Part shown: positions 31,639 to 41,452 of the stretch, in pieces
Numbering within the stretch: position 1 is the stretch's first letter
Layout of the letters: each line of letters starts with the position of its first letter
DNA from: an uncultured Clostridia bacterium
Lineage (GTDB): Bacteria > Bacillota > Clostridia > Christensenellales > Aristaeellaceae
Direction: 5' to 3'
Assembly: GCA_946414315.1 (NCBI GenBank)
Contig: CAMKNZ010000001.1
Coordinates: 1-64,000 of the forward strand
Length of the DNA: 64,000 bases
The notes under the pieces: generated by a model
What the model was told of the DNA's origin: nothing
Seen by the model: the letters and a program-made list of their open reading frames with translations, nothing else
Databases searched by the model: none
Program-made: the position numbers and the translations under genes

Positions 31639-34209
31639 ATGGCTGCTTTTGACCGTGTGCTATCAGGAATCCCGGAAATGGATACCGCATTTGACAATAT
31701 CCGTCTGGGAGACAACGTCGTCTGGCGTGTCTCGGACCTTGCCCAGTTCAGGCTTTTTATGGAGCCTTATGTGGAGCAGGCGGTCCGGGACCGCCGCAAC
31801 ATTATTTATTTCAGGTTTGCAAGCCACGAACCGCTGATTGCCGACCGGCCTGAGATCAAAACGGTCCGGCTTCCTTTGTCACACCGCTTTGAAACCTTCA
31901 CGGTCGACATTCACAACGTGATCGAAAAGGAAGGAAAGGACGCGTTCTATGTCTTTGACTGCCTTTCCGACCTGCAGGCGGCCTGGGCAACGGACCTGAT
32001 GATGGGCAATTTCTTCCGGGTCACCTGCCCTTTCCTGTTCATTCTGGACACGGTCGCCTTCTTCCCGATCATCCGGGGAAAGCACTCCGTGCAGGCGGTC
32101 AACAAGATCCTGAACACCACCCAGCTTTTCATCGATGTCTATGCGGACAGCAAAAGCGTCTATGTGCGTCCGGAGAAGGTCTGGAACCGGAATTCGGATA
32201 CGATGTTCCTTCCTCATACCTATGAACCGGAAAGCGGCCGGTTCCGCCCGATCCTGGATGGCGTGAAGGCCAGCCGGTTCTATCAGACCCTGGGGCTTGC
32301 CCAGCGTTCCGCCGAGGAACAGTATGCCGATTCCTGGGACCGGTTCTTCAACCGGACCAAGCTGCTCCATGAGAGCAGCGCGGATATTTCCGAAGACTGC
32401 GCCCGGATGTGCAATATCATGATGACCCGCGACGAAAAAATGCGGGAGATGGTCCGGAAGCATTTCACGCCTGAAGATTATTTTGCCGTCCGGGATCACA
32501 TGATCGGTACTGGCATGATCGGCGGCAAAGCCTGCGGCATGCTTCTGGCCCGGGCGATCATCCGCAACCGGGAGCCGGATATCAGCGAGGTCCTGGAGCC
32601 CCATGATTCGTTCTATGTCGGATCGGACCTGTATTATACCTATATCGTGGACAACGGCCTGTGGGATTACCGTGTCCGGCAGCGGACAGACGAAGGCTAC
32701 TTCCCCCTTGCAGAGGAATTTGCCGGAAAACTGCTGAACGGCTCCTTCTCGGACAGCATGCGGGAGCAGTTTGTCCGCATCATCGAGTATTATGGACAGG
32801 ACCCCTATATCGTCCGTTCCAGCAGCATCCTGGAGGACGGCTTCGGTAATGCCTTCGCCGGAAAATATGAATCGGTCTTCTGTGTGAACCGGGGCGAGCT
32901 GAAAGACCGGCTGGACGAATTTGAAAAAGCCATCAAAACGGTATACGCGAGCACCATGAGCCTTTCCGCGCTGGATTACCGGAAACGGCGCGGGCTGGAC
33001 AAACGGGATGAGCAGATGGCGCTGCTGATCCAGCGGGTTTCCGGTTCCTATTACGGCACATATTATATGCCCTGCGCAGCCGGGGTCGGGTATTCCTACA
33101 GCCCCTACCGGATCATGAAGGACACGGATCCCGCGGCAGGCATGCTCAGGCTGGTGATGGGTCTTGGAACCTCCGCCGTGGACAGAACGGAAGGCTCCTA
33201 TCCCCGCGTCGTCAATCTGGACATGCCGGAGAAAACCTCCTATTCTTCATCGGCCGACAAACACAGGTTCTCCCAGGGAAAGGCGGAAGTGATCAACATG
33301 GCCAGCCGTTCCCTGGAAAAACTGCCCTATGAAAGGATCGCGCCGGATATTCCGGGTTATCTGGACAGGATCCTGCTGGAACACGATTATGACGCAGAGT
33401 ATGCCCTGCGCGAATCAGGCCGGCCGCGGGATGTGAAATTCATCTCCTGCAAAGGTCTGGTCACCAACAAAACGCTGATGGAGCAGATGAAACGGATGCT
33501 CCGCTGCATTCAGGAAGAATACGATTATCCGGTGGACACGGAATTCACCATCAACATTTCCGAAAGCGGAGAATACTCCGTTGATCTTCTCCAGTGCCGT
33601 CCCCTTCAGATCCAGAAAGGCAGAACCGGTACCATGGTTCCCGGAAACATCCCGGAAGAAAAAGTCCTGCTGGAGAGCCGGGGCGCTTCCATGGGGATAT
33701 GCAAAGCGTCGGAACTGGATCTCATCGTATATGTGGATCCCGTAAAATATTATGAAACGCCGTACAAGGAAAAGAACGACGTAGCCCGGCTGATCGGCAG
33801 CATCAACTGGCGTTACCGTGACCAGGGAAAGCATATGATGCTGATCCTTCCGGGCCGGGTCGGCACGACTTCGCCGGAGCTGGGAGTGCCGACCGCTTTC
33901 TCGGATATCAGCGCCTTCGAAATCATCTGCGAAACGGAAGAGCGCCAGGCCGGATACAATCCGGAGCTGTCCTACGGAAGCCATATTTTCCAGGACCTGG
34001 TTGAGGCGGAGATCCTCTACACAGCGGTTTTCCACAGCGAAAAGACGATCCGTTTCCAGCCGGATCAGCTGAAAGGATCGCCTGATATCGTGGATCAGTT
34101 TGATCATGGAAAGGAACTGGCCGAAGTCGTCCATGTGTATGACGTCAGCGGCAGAAAATGCGAGGTTTATCATGATGTGGCGAACGAGCACCTGCTGATC
34201 ACCTGCTGA
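31639..34209 (+). CDS. PEP/pyruvate-binding-domain protein with RecA/KaiC-like N-terminus
   Basis: This is an 856-residue cytoplasmic protein. The first 200 residues look like a KaiC/RecA-type domain without a clear P-loop (GIPEMDTAFDNIRLGDNVVW). From about residue 290 it has an ATP-grasp domain of the PEP-synthase/pyruvate phosphate dikinase N-terminal type (GMIGGKACGMLLARAI, YIVRSSSILEDGFGNAFAGKYES, ending in DLLQCRPLQ). The phospho-His swivel domain and the TIM barrel are absent; about 190 further residues are of unknown type. A classical PEP synthase is therefore excluded. ATG 31639 follows CGGAGG. Role unknown. Confidence 0.8.
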   Translation: MAAFDRVLSGIPEMDTAFDNIRLGDNVVWRVSDLAQFRLFMEPYVEQAVRDRRNIIYFRFASHEPLIADRPEIKTVRLPLSHRFETFTVDIHNVIEKEGKDAFYVFDCLSDLQAAWATDLMMGNFFRVTCPFLFILDTVAFFPIIRGKHSVQAVNKILNTTQLFIDVYADSKSVYVRPEKVWNRNSDTMFLPHTYEPESGRFRPILDGVKASRFYQTLGLAQRSAEEQYADSWDRFFNRTKLLHESSADISEDCARMCNIMMTRDEKMREMVRKHFTPEDYFAVRDHMIGTGMIGGKACGMLLARAIIRNREPDISEVLEPHDSFYVGSDLYYTYIVDNGLWDYRVRQRTDEGYFPLAEEFAGKLLNGSFSDSMREQFVRIIEYYGQDPYIVRSSSILEDGFGNAFAGKYESVFCVNRGELKDRLDEFEKAIKTVYASTMSLSALDYRKRRGLDKRDEQMALLIQRVSGSYYGTYYMPCAAGVGYSYSPYRIMKDTDPAAGMLRLVMGLGTSAVDRTEGSYPRVVNLDMPEKTSYSSSADKHRFSQGKAEVINMASRSLEKLPYERIAPDIPGYLDRILLEHDYDAEYALRESGRPRDVKFISCKGLVTNKTLMEQMKRMLRCIQEEYDYPVDTEFTINISESGEYSVDLLQCRPLQIQKGRTGTMVPGNIPEEKVLLESRGASMGICKASELDLIVYVDPVKYYETPYKEKNDVARLIGSINWRYRDQGKHMMLILPGRVGTTSPELGVPTAFSDISAFEIICETEERQAGYNPELSYGSHIFQDLVEAEILYTAVFHSEKTIRFQPDQLKGSPDIVDQFDHGKELAEVVHVYDVSGRKCEVYHDVANEHLLITC

Positions 34210-34226
34210 GGATCAGCATCTGCTCG

Positions 34227-35633
34227 TCACTCCGACAGCCGGCGTTCGAACCGGTCCTTCCGGGTATCGGCGGGGATCTCCGTCGGATATTCGCCGGTAA
34301 AACAGGCGTGGCAGTAAAGATCCGGTCCGGTCAGCGTCCAGAGCTCTTCCGCCGGAAGATAGCCCAGGGAATCAGCCCCGATGATCTCCGCGATCTCTTC
34401 CACCGTATGATGGCAGGCGATCAGGTGCTCCTGGGAATCGATATCCGTGCCGTAATAACAGGGATGCAGGAACGGCGGCGAGGAGATACGCATATGGATT
34501 TCCTTCGCTCCCGCTTCCCGCAGCAGGCTCACGATCCGCCCGCTGGTCGTACCGCGGACGATGGAATCGTCGATCAGCACGACGCGTTTCCCCCGGATCA
34601 CGTCTTCAATGGCGGACAGCTTGATCTTTACCTGGTCCAGCCGGTGATCCGGCGCGATGAACGTCCGGCCGATATATTTGTTTTTGATCAGCCCGATGCC
34701 GTACGGAATGCCGGATGCCCGGCTGTAACCCAGCGCCGCGTCCAGGCCGGAATCCGGCACACCGATCACCAGGTCCGCGTCCACCGGATGCGCCTTGGCC
34801 AGGCATTCCCCGGCACGGATCCTGGCGGAATGGACGGAGATGCCGTCCAGCACCGAATCAGGCCGGGCAAAATAGATATATTCAAAGATACAGTGGCGCG
34901 GCTGTTTCCGGCCGCAGTGTTCCTTCCGGCTCTGTACGCCTTCCTTGCTGAAGACGATGATCTCGCCCGGTTCCACATCCCGGACCATCTTTGCGCCAAC
35001 CGCGTGCAGCGCGCAGCTTTCCGACGCGACGATCCAGGTTCCGTCCTCCTTCTGTCCGTAACACAGCGGACGGAAACCGTACGGATCCCTTGCGCAGATC
35101 AGCTTCTGCGGAGACATCAGCACCAGGGAATAGGCACCGTCCAGTCTGTTCATGGCACGGCTGAGCGCTTCCTCGATGGAGGGAGCGTTCAGTCTTTCCT
35201 GGGTAATGATATAGGCAATGGTTTCCGTATCGCTGGAGGTGTGAAAAATCGCGCCCTTCATCTCAAGGGCGGACCGGAGTTCCGCGGCGTTGGAAAGATT
35301 GCCGTTATGCGCCAGGGCCATATGGCCCTTCTGATGGTTCACTTCAATGGGCTGGCAGTTGTTCCGGTTCGTGCCGCCGGTGGTGCCGTAGCGGGTATGC
35401 CCCACCGCCATGGTTCCTGCCGGTAAAGAATGAAGGATATCGCCGGTAAAGACTTCTCCCACCAGGCCGATATCCTTGTGTGATACAAATACACCGTCGT
35501 CATTGACCACGATCCCGCAGCTTTCCTGTCCCCTGTGCTGCAGGGAATATAATCCGAAATAAACCAGGCTCGCAACGTCCTCCGGCTGCTGCGCCATAAC
35601 GCCGAATACGCCGCACTCCTCGTGTATGCTCAT
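34227..35633 (-). CDS. purF: amidophosphoribosyltransferase
   Basis: This 468-residue enzyme makes phosphoribosylamine from PRPP using the amide of glutamine, the first step of purine synthesis. The N-terminus MSIHEECGVFG places the nucleophile Cys at residue 7 behind a short propeptide. The glutaminase shows HTRYGTTG and AHNGNLSN; the PRPP loop is VVLIDDSIVRGTTSG. Cys residues later in the chain (CYYGTDI, CHACFTGEYP) match the Fe-S-containing Bacillus-type enzyme. It follows gltD by 19 bases, an uncommon position that places a glutamine consumer in the nitrogen operon. Confidence 0.95.
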   Translation of the reverse strand: MSIHEECGVFGVMAQQPEDVASLVYFGLYSLQHRGQESCGIVVNDDGVFVSHKDIGLVGEVFTGDILHSLPAGTMAVGHTRYGTTGGTNRNNCQPIEVNHQKGHMALAHNGNLSNAAELRSALEMKGAIFHTSSDTETIAYIITQERLNAPSIEEALSRAMNRLDGAYSLVLMSPQKLICARDPYGFRPLCYGQKEDGTWIVASESCALHAVGAKMVRDVEPGEIIVFSKEGVQSRKEHCGRKQPRHCIFEYIYFARPDSVLDGISVHSARIRAGECLAKAHPVDADLVIGVPDSGLDAALGYSRASGIPYGIGLIKNKYIGRTFIAPDHRLDQVKIKLSAIEDVIRGKRVVLIDDSIVRGTTSGRIVSLLREAGAKEIHMRISSPPFLHPCYYGTDIDSQEHLIACHHTVEEIAEIIGADSLGYLPAEELWTLTGPDLYCHACFTGEYPTEIPADTRKDRFERRLSE

Positions 35634-35652
35634 ACTGCCTCCGCGTCTTTGA

Positions 35653-37053
35653 TCATTTCAGCCAGGCGTCGATCTCCCGGGCGGCGTTCCGTCCGTCCGC
35701 CAGCGCGCGTACGACCAGGCTCTGGCCGTTCCGCATATCGCCCGCGCTGAAAAGCCTGCCTTCCAGGTGATGGCTTCCGTCCTCCGGCAGCAGCCGTCCC
35801 CGGCCGTCCGCTTTCAGGGCAAAACGGTCCAGCGTTCTTTCTTCACAGCCGACAAAGCCCGCCGCGATCAGCAGCAGTCCGCATTTCAGCGTCTGTTCGC
35901 TGCCTGCCACCTGCTCAAACCTGCCTTCCGGCGTCCGCTGCAGTTTCACTGTTTCCAGTCCGGAAATGTGTCCCCACTCGTCCGTCAGGATCTGCTTCAC
36001 CGTGGTCTCATAAATCCGGGGATCGCTGCCTTGGCGGAAGATCGCTTCAACCTGGCCGTAGTCCGTGCGCAGGGTCCGCGGCCATTCAGGCCAGGGATTG
36101 CCCGGCGTCCTGTCTTCCGGCGGAGCCGGCATCATCTCCAGCTGCGTCACGGAGGCGCAGCCCTGGCGTAAAGCGGTACCCACGCAGTCGTTGCCCGTAT
36201 CGCCGCCGCCGACCACAACCACATCCAGGTCCTTTGCGGACGTTTCGGACGCCGATTTGCTGATCACCGCCCGGGTCGCCGCCGTCAGATAATCCACGGC
36301 GAACATCACGCCCTGGGCGTCCATATGTTCTACGTTCAGGCTCCGGGGCCTCCGCGCGCCGCCGCAAAGCAGCACCGCGTCGTATCCCTGCAGTTCCTCC
36401 GGAATTGCTTCGGTATTCAGTTTAAAGCAGACGCCTTCAGCCTCCATCAGGCGGATACGGCGTTCCACGATCTCCTTGGGCAGCTTCATGTTCGGAATAC
36501 CGTACATGAGCAGGCCGCCGGCCCGGTCCGCTTTTTCGATCACGGTAACCTCGTGTCCCAGCTGGTTCAGCAGGTCTGCCGCCGCCAGGCCGGAAGGTCC
36601 GCTGCCGATTACGGCCACACGTTTTCCCGTGCGGGCCGCCGGGATCCGGGGCTGGATCCAGCCCTTGGCGAACCCGGTCTCGATCAGATACAGTTCGTTA
36701 TCCCGGTTGGTAACGCAGTCGTTCTCCAGGTTGCACGCTTTTTCGCACAGTGCCGGGCAGACGTGTCCTGTAAATTCCGGGAAGGGTGCCGTCTGCAGCA
36801 GGCGCTTCAGTGCCTCCCTTTCCTGGCCGCGGTACAGCAGATCGTTCCACTCCGGGATCAGGTTATGCAGCGGGCATCCGAAATCAGACTGGCAGAAAGG
36901 CACGCCGCAGTTCATGCAGCGGGACGCCTGCGCGCATCTGGCCTCGCATCCCTGCGCGATATGCAGGTCTTCGAAGTCGCCCAGTCGTTCCGCTTCATTC
37001 CGGAAGGGATTTTCTATTCTTACTGTGTCCAGAAATCCTGTCGCGCTGCCCAC
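35653..37053 (-). CDS. gltD: glutamate synthase small subunit
   Basis: This 466-residue NAD(P)H-dependent oxidoreductase feeds electrons to the large subunit. The N-terminal Fe-S cluster cysteines are in CEARCAQASRCMNCGVPFC and CPALCEKACNLEN. FAD binding is at VAVIGSGPSGLAAADLL and the NADPH site at VVVVGGGDTGNDCVG. Full length for the family. It starts 4 bases after the gltB stop and is followed by purF. Confidence 0.96.
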   Translation of the reverse strand: MGSATGFLDTVRIENPFRNEAERLGDFEDLHIAQGCEARCAQASRCMNCGVPFCQSDFGCPLHNLIPEWNDLLYRGQEREALKRLLQTAPFPEFTGHVCPALCEKACNLENDCVTNRDNELYLIETGFAKGWIQPRIPAARTGKRVAVIGSGPSGLAAADLLNQLGHEVTVIEKADRAGGLLMYGIPNMKLPKEIVERRIRLMEAEGVCFKLNTEAIPEELQGYDAVLLCGGARRPRSLNVEHMDAQGVMFAVDYLTAATRAVISKSASETSAKDLDVVVVGGGDTGNDCVGTALRQGCASVTQLEMMPAPPEDRTPGNPWPEWPRTLRTDYGQVEAIFRQGSDPRIYETTVKQILTDEWGHISGLETVKLQRTPEGRFEQVAGSEQTLKCGLLLIAAGFVGCEERTLDRFALKADGRGRLLPEDGSHHLEGRLFSAGDMRNGQSLVVRALADGRNAAREIDAWLK

Positions 37054-37057
37054 AGTC

Positions 37058-40000
37058 TCACGCTCCCTTCATCCAGTTCAGGTATTCGTCTGAGATAACG
37101 GCTTTGAATTTCGGCAGCCAGTCGCTGAAGTGTTCCAGGATCTCCCGGGCTTTCTGCGATCCGGTAGCCTTTGCGTGCATCTCCAGCAGGCGGTTCAGTT
37201 CATCCGCCTGTCCCGCTGATACGTCATACAGTTTGACGTGGCCGGTGTTCAGCCGGCTTTCCAGCTGTCCGTCCTCATCCAGCACCCAGGCGATGCCGCC
37301 GGACATACCTGCGGCAAAGTTGTCGCCCACGGGTCCCAGCACGGCCACCCGGCCTCCGGTCATATATTCGCATCCGTGGTCGCCCACGCCCTCAACGACT
37401 GCCCATGCGCCGGAATTGCGCACGGCGAAACGCTCGCCCGCCATGCCGGCTACAAAGGCATATCCGCTCGTCGCGCCGTACAGCGCCACGTTGCCGATCA
37501 GGGTATCTTCCTTTTTCCAGATGCTGTCCGCGGGCGGGCATACCGCCAGCGTCCCGCCGGACAGGCCCTTGCCCAGGTAGTCGTTCGCCACGCCGTAGAG
37601 CGTGATCTCCTGACCGCGGGGCAGGAACGCGCCGAAGCTCTGTCCGCCGCAGCCCTGGGCCTGGATATGCCGCTCGCCCTTCAGCATCGTGCCGAAGGCC
37701 CGGTCGGTGGTCATCAGATGCACATGGTCCTGATACAGCCGCGCGTCCGCACGTTCCGCCAGGCGGAAGTCATGTTTCGCTTCCGGTTGGAAATGCGTAT
37801 TCCGGGCAAAGCCGGTCAGGTCGGAAAGATCCATCGCCGCGCTGTCCTTCACCGCCAGCAGGTCGCTGCGGCCCACCAGTTCGTTCACGGAGCGCGCGCC
37901 GAGCTTCGCCATGATCTCCCGCATCTGTTCTGCGATAAAGAGCATGAACCGCTCCACATATTCCGGTTTTCCCTTGAAACGCCTGCGCAGCTCGGGATTC
38001 TGGGTCGCGATACCGAAGGGGCAGGTGCCCAGCTGGCACACGCGCATCATCCGGCAGCCCATGGTTACCAGCGGGGCTGTCGCAAAGCCGAACTGCTCCG
38101 CGCCCAGCAGCAGTGCCACCATGACGTCATGACCGGTCATCAGCTTGCCGTCGGTTTCCAGCGTCACCGTCTGCCTCAGCCGGTTGCGGCAGAGCACCTG
38201 GTGCGCTTCCGCCAGGCCGATCTCCCAGGGAAGGCCCGCATGATGCACGCTGCTCATGGGTGCCGCACCGGTGCCGCCCTCGCCGCCGGAAATCAGGATG
38301 CCGCCGGCGCCGGCCTTGGCCACGCCGCTGGCTATGGTGCCCACGCCCGCGGACGCCACCAGTTTCACGGTAATCTTTGCGTCCTCGTTGGCGCACTGCA
38401 GGTCATAGATCAGTTCCGCCAGGTCCTCAATCGAATAGATATCATGATGCGGCGGCGGAGAGATCAGGGAGATTCCCGGAGTGGAGCAGCGGGTCTTCGC
38501 CACGCTGTCGGTCACCTTCGCGCCGGGCAGGTGTCCGCCTTCGCCGGGCTTGGCGCCCTGGGCCATCTTGATCTGGATTTCTTTGGCTGAAAGCAGGTAT
38601 TCCCGCGTCACGCCAAAACGGCCGGAGGCTACCTGCTTGATTGCGCTGTTCAGTTCCGTGCCGAAGCGTTCCGGCAGTTCGCCGCCTTCACCGCTGTTGG
38701 AACGGCCGCCCAGCCGGTTCATGGCCTTCGCCATGCACTCATGGGCTTCCTGGGAGATGGAACCGTAGCTCATCGCGCCGGTCCGGAAGCGTTTCACGAT
38801 CTCGCTTGCCGGTTCCACTTCGTCCAGCGGGATTTCCCGGCAAGCGTCAAACCGGAAGGAGAGCATGGAGCGGATCGTCCGCGGTCCTTCGTTCTCCACC
38901 CGCGCAGCATATTTGTCAAAGGTCGCACGGTCGTCCGTCCATACCGCCTGTTGCAGCAGATGGATGGTTTCGGGAGCATAGAGGTGCTCTTCGGCGCCTT
39001 CTCCTCTTCTGTACTTATGTTTGCCCACGCTGGGCAATCCTGCCGCCGCGTGATCCGCGAAGGCAGCGTCATGATGGAAGCGGCTGTCCGCCTCCACCCG
39101 GCTCAGGTCGGTTCCGCCGAGGGAGCACGGGGTATTCGTGAAATAGGTTTCCACAAACCCGGCGTCCAGGCCCACGGCCTCGAACAGCTGGGCGCTCTGG
39201 TACGCCTGCAGTACGGACACGCCCATCTTGGAGGCGATCTTCAGCACGCCGGCCGTCAGCGCCTTGTCATAGTCGCGGATCGCTTCTTCCGGCGTCTTGC
39301 CGATCTGCCCGTCCTCACACATCCCGCGGATGCAGGCATGGGCCAGGTACGGGTTCACCGCCCGGGCGCCGAAGGCGATCAGCATCGCCAGCTGATGCAC
39401 GTCCCGGGGCTCGCCGCTTTCCAGGATGACGGAAACCGCGGTGCGCTTTTTGATCCGGATCAAGTGCTGCTCCAGGGCGGAAACCGCCAGCAGCGACGGG
39501 ATCGCCATCTTTTCCGGGCCAATGCCCCGGTCGGACAGGATCAGGATATTGATCTGATCACGGCACGCCTGGTCGCACACGCTGAAAAAGTTATCCAGCG
39601 CGTCCCGCAGGCTGCCTTTTTTGTCATAGAGCAGGGAAACCGTACGCACGGAGAAGTCTTCGTGCTTCATTTCCCGGATCCGCTGCAGTTCCTCTTCGGT
39701 CAGCACCGGTGTCGGAAGCTCCAGCACGGCGCTGTTCGCAGCTTCCCGCGAAAGCAGGTTGCCGTCGTCGCCCACATAGATGGAGCAGTCAGTCTTGACC
39801 GCTTCCCGCAGCGCGTCGATCGGCGGGTTTGTCACCTGCGCGAAACGCTGGCGGAAATAATCGTACACGGACGGATGGGTCTTCGACAGCGCCGCCACCG
39901 GCACGTCCGCGCCCATGGAGACGATGGGCTCGGTGCCCTTCGCCGCCATCGGAAGCACCACGTCCTGCATGTCTTCCCATGTATAGTTGAACGCTCTGCA

Positions 40001-41377
40001 GAGCTTTTCTCTCTTTTCTTCATCCGGATCTTCCGCCGGCGCTTCGGTCCGGGGCAGATCCTCCAGGCGCACCAGTTTCTTCATCCATTCGGTATAGGGA
40101 TGCTCCTGGGCAAAGCGGGACTTCAGGTCTCCGCTTTCCGTAAGACGGCCGGTCTTCAGGTCCGCTTCCAGCACGTCGCCGGCCTTCAGCTTCCACCGGC
40201 GCAGGATATGGGCATTCTCCTCAAACAGTACGCCTGCCTCGGAGGTCAGGATCAGGCGCCGGTCGTCCGTCAGCGCGCAGCGCAGCGGCCGCAGGCCGTT
40301 CCGGTCCAGGGACGCGCACACCGTGTCGCCGTCGGAATACAGGATCGCCGCGGGACCGTCCCAGGGCTCCATCATCGTGGCATAGTAGCGGTACAGGTCT
40401 TTCCACGCCGTTTCCTTTTTCTGGCCCTGCCAGGGTTCGGGCAGCAGGATCATGCCTGCCAGTGGCAGCGGGAATCCGTTCATTGCCAGGAACTCCAGCG
40501 TATTGTCCAGCATCTGGCTGTCGCTTCCGTCGTTGTCGACCACAGGCAGCACGCGCCGCATCTCCGCACCCATAACCTCGGAGCGCATAGTCTCCTCCCG
40601 GGCCTTCATGCGGTCATGGTTGCCGCGGATTGTATTGATCTCGCCGTTGTGCAGGAGCATCCGCTGGGGATGGGCCTTGCTCCAGGACGGGAACGTGTTG
40701 GTAGAGAAACGGGAATGCACCATCGCCATGCTGCTGGCGTAGCGCACGTCCTGCAGATCGTCATAGAAAGAGCGCAGCTGGTTCACCAGCATCATGCCCT
40801 TGTAGACGATCGTACGGCTGGACAGGGAGCAGACATAGGCGTCCGTGTCCTGGTGTTCAAAAACACGCCGTAAAATATAAAGCCGCCGGTCAAAGTCCTG
40901 ACCGGCTGCGGTCTCCTTCGGCCTTTTCAAAAAACACTGTCGGATACACGGCATCGTCCGCCGTGCGCCTGCGCCCAGCTGGGCCGGGTGGCAGGGTACT
41001 TCCCGCCACCCGAGCACCTGGATCCCTTCGGATTCCGCCAGCTGTTCGAAAATTCCGGCTGTATTCCGGGCGCCGACCTCATCCTCCGGCAGGAAGAACA
41101 TGCCCACGCCGTAGTCTCCCGGATTGCCCAGGGCAATACCCTCTTCCCGGGCCCAGGCCGCAAAGAGCGTGTGGGGCAGCTGCGTCATAATGCCTACGCC
41201 GTCGCCGGTGGTCCCCTGCGCGTCGCTGCCCGCCCGGTGCGCCAGCCGCTCAACAATGCACAGCGCCTGGTCCACCGTCCGGTGGGTCGCTTTCGCATTC
41301 AGGTCCACCACGGCGCCCACGCCGCAGCTGTCATGTTCCAGTTCTTCATGATAAAGAGGATACTGTCGGTCCCTCAT
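37058..41377 (-). CDS. gltB: glutamate synthase large subunit
   Basis: This 1439-residue enzyme converts glutamine and 2-oxoglutarate to two glutamates. A class II amidotransferase domain begins at the nucleophile in HDSCGVG (Cys 18, so a 17-residue propeptide). A central domain and the FMN synthase domain follow (GGRSNSGEGGE, ISGGEGGTGA), then the 3Fe-4S cluster CRMMRVCQLGTCPFG. The GXGXG beta-helix domain ends the protein (GGRVAVLGPVGDNFAAGMSGG). A gap of 75 bases separates it from the ANTAR gene. Long antisense open frames here are GC shadows. Confidence 0.97.
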   Translation of the reverse strand: MRDRQYPLYHEELEHDSCGVGAVVDLNAKATHRTVDQALCIVERLAHRAGSDAQGTTGDGVGIMTQLPHTLFAAWAREEGIALGNPGDYGVGMFFLPEDEVGARNTAGIFEQLAESEGIQVLGWREVPCHPAQLGAGARRTMPCIRQCFLKRPKETAAGQDFDRRLYILRRVFEHQDTDAYVCSLSSRTIVYKGMMLVNQLRSFYDDLQDVRYASSMAMVHSRFSTNTFPSWSKAHPQRMLLHNGEINTIRGNHDRMKAREETMRSEVMGAEMRRVLPVVDNDGSDSQMLDNTLEFLAMNGFPLPLAGMILLPEPWQGQKKETAWKDLYRYYATMMEPWDGPAAILYSDGDTVCASLDRNGLRPLRCALTDDRRLILTSEAGVLFEENAHILRRWKLKAGDVLEADLKTGRLTESGDLKSRFAQEHPYTEWMKKLVRLEDLPRTEAPAEDPDEEKREKLCRAFNYTWEDMQDVVLPMAAKGTEPIVSMGADVPVAALSKTHPSVYDYFRQRFAQVTNPPIDALREAVKTDCSIYVGDDGNLLSREAANSAVLELPTPVLTEEELQRIREMKHEDFSVRTVSLLYDKKGSLRDALDNFFSVCDQACRDQINILILSDRGIGPEKMAIPSLLAVSALEQHLIRIKKRTAVSVILESGEPRDVHQLAMLIAFGARAVNPYLAHACIRGMCEDGQIGKTPEEAIRDYDKALTAGVLKIASKMGVSVLQAYQSAQLFEAVGLDAGFVETYFTNTPCSLGGTDLSRVEADSRFHHDAAFADHAAAGLPSVGKHKYRRGEGAEEHLYAPETIHLLQQAVWTDDRATFDKYAARVENEGPRTIRSMLSFRFDACREIPLDEVEPASEIVKRFRTGAMSYGSISQEAHECMAKAMNRLGGRSNSGEGGELPERFGTELNSAIKQVASGRFGVTREYLLSAKEIQIKMAQGAKPGEGGHLPGAKVTDSVAKTRCSTPGISLISPPPHHDIYSIEDLAELIYDLQCANEDAKITVKLVASAGVGTIASGVAKAGAGGILISGGEGGTGAAPMSSVHHAGLPWEIGLAEAHQVLCRNRLRQTVTLETDGKLMTGHDVMVALLLGAEQFGFATAPLVTMGCRMMRVCQLGTCPFGIATQNPELRRRFKGKPEYVERFMLFIAEQMREIMAKLGARSVNELVGRSDLLAVKDSAAMDLSDLTGFARNTHFQPEAKHDFRLAERADARLYQDHVHLMTTDRAFGTMLKGERHIQAQGCGGQSFGAFLPRGQEITLYGVANDYLGKGLSGGTLAVCPPADSIWKKEDTLIGNVALYGATSGYAFVAGMAGERFAVRNSGAWAVVEGVGDHGCEYMTGGRVAVLGPVGDNFAAGMSGGIAWVLDEDGQLESRLNTGHVKLYDVSAGQADELNRLLEMHAKATGSQKAREILEHFSDWLPKFKAVISDEYLNWMKGA

Positions 41378-41452
41378 CGTTTCATTCCTCCGTTCTCGAA
41401 GGATCTCATAACGCAGTTGATAGCCTGATACGATTCTTCCTTATTCCGGTTT

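Noticed and set aside
31639-34209. Phosphoenolpyruvate synthase (ppsA) or PPDK
   Set aside because: The ATP-grasp part fits, but the phospho-His domain and PEP/pyruvate barrel are missing, so the standard name would mislead.
38741-40873. 710-codon open frame antisense to gltB
   Set aside because: It mirrors gltB codon by codon in a GC-rich gene, has no ribosome site and its protein is His/Arg/Gln-rich noise. gltB has all catalytic motifs on the other strand.
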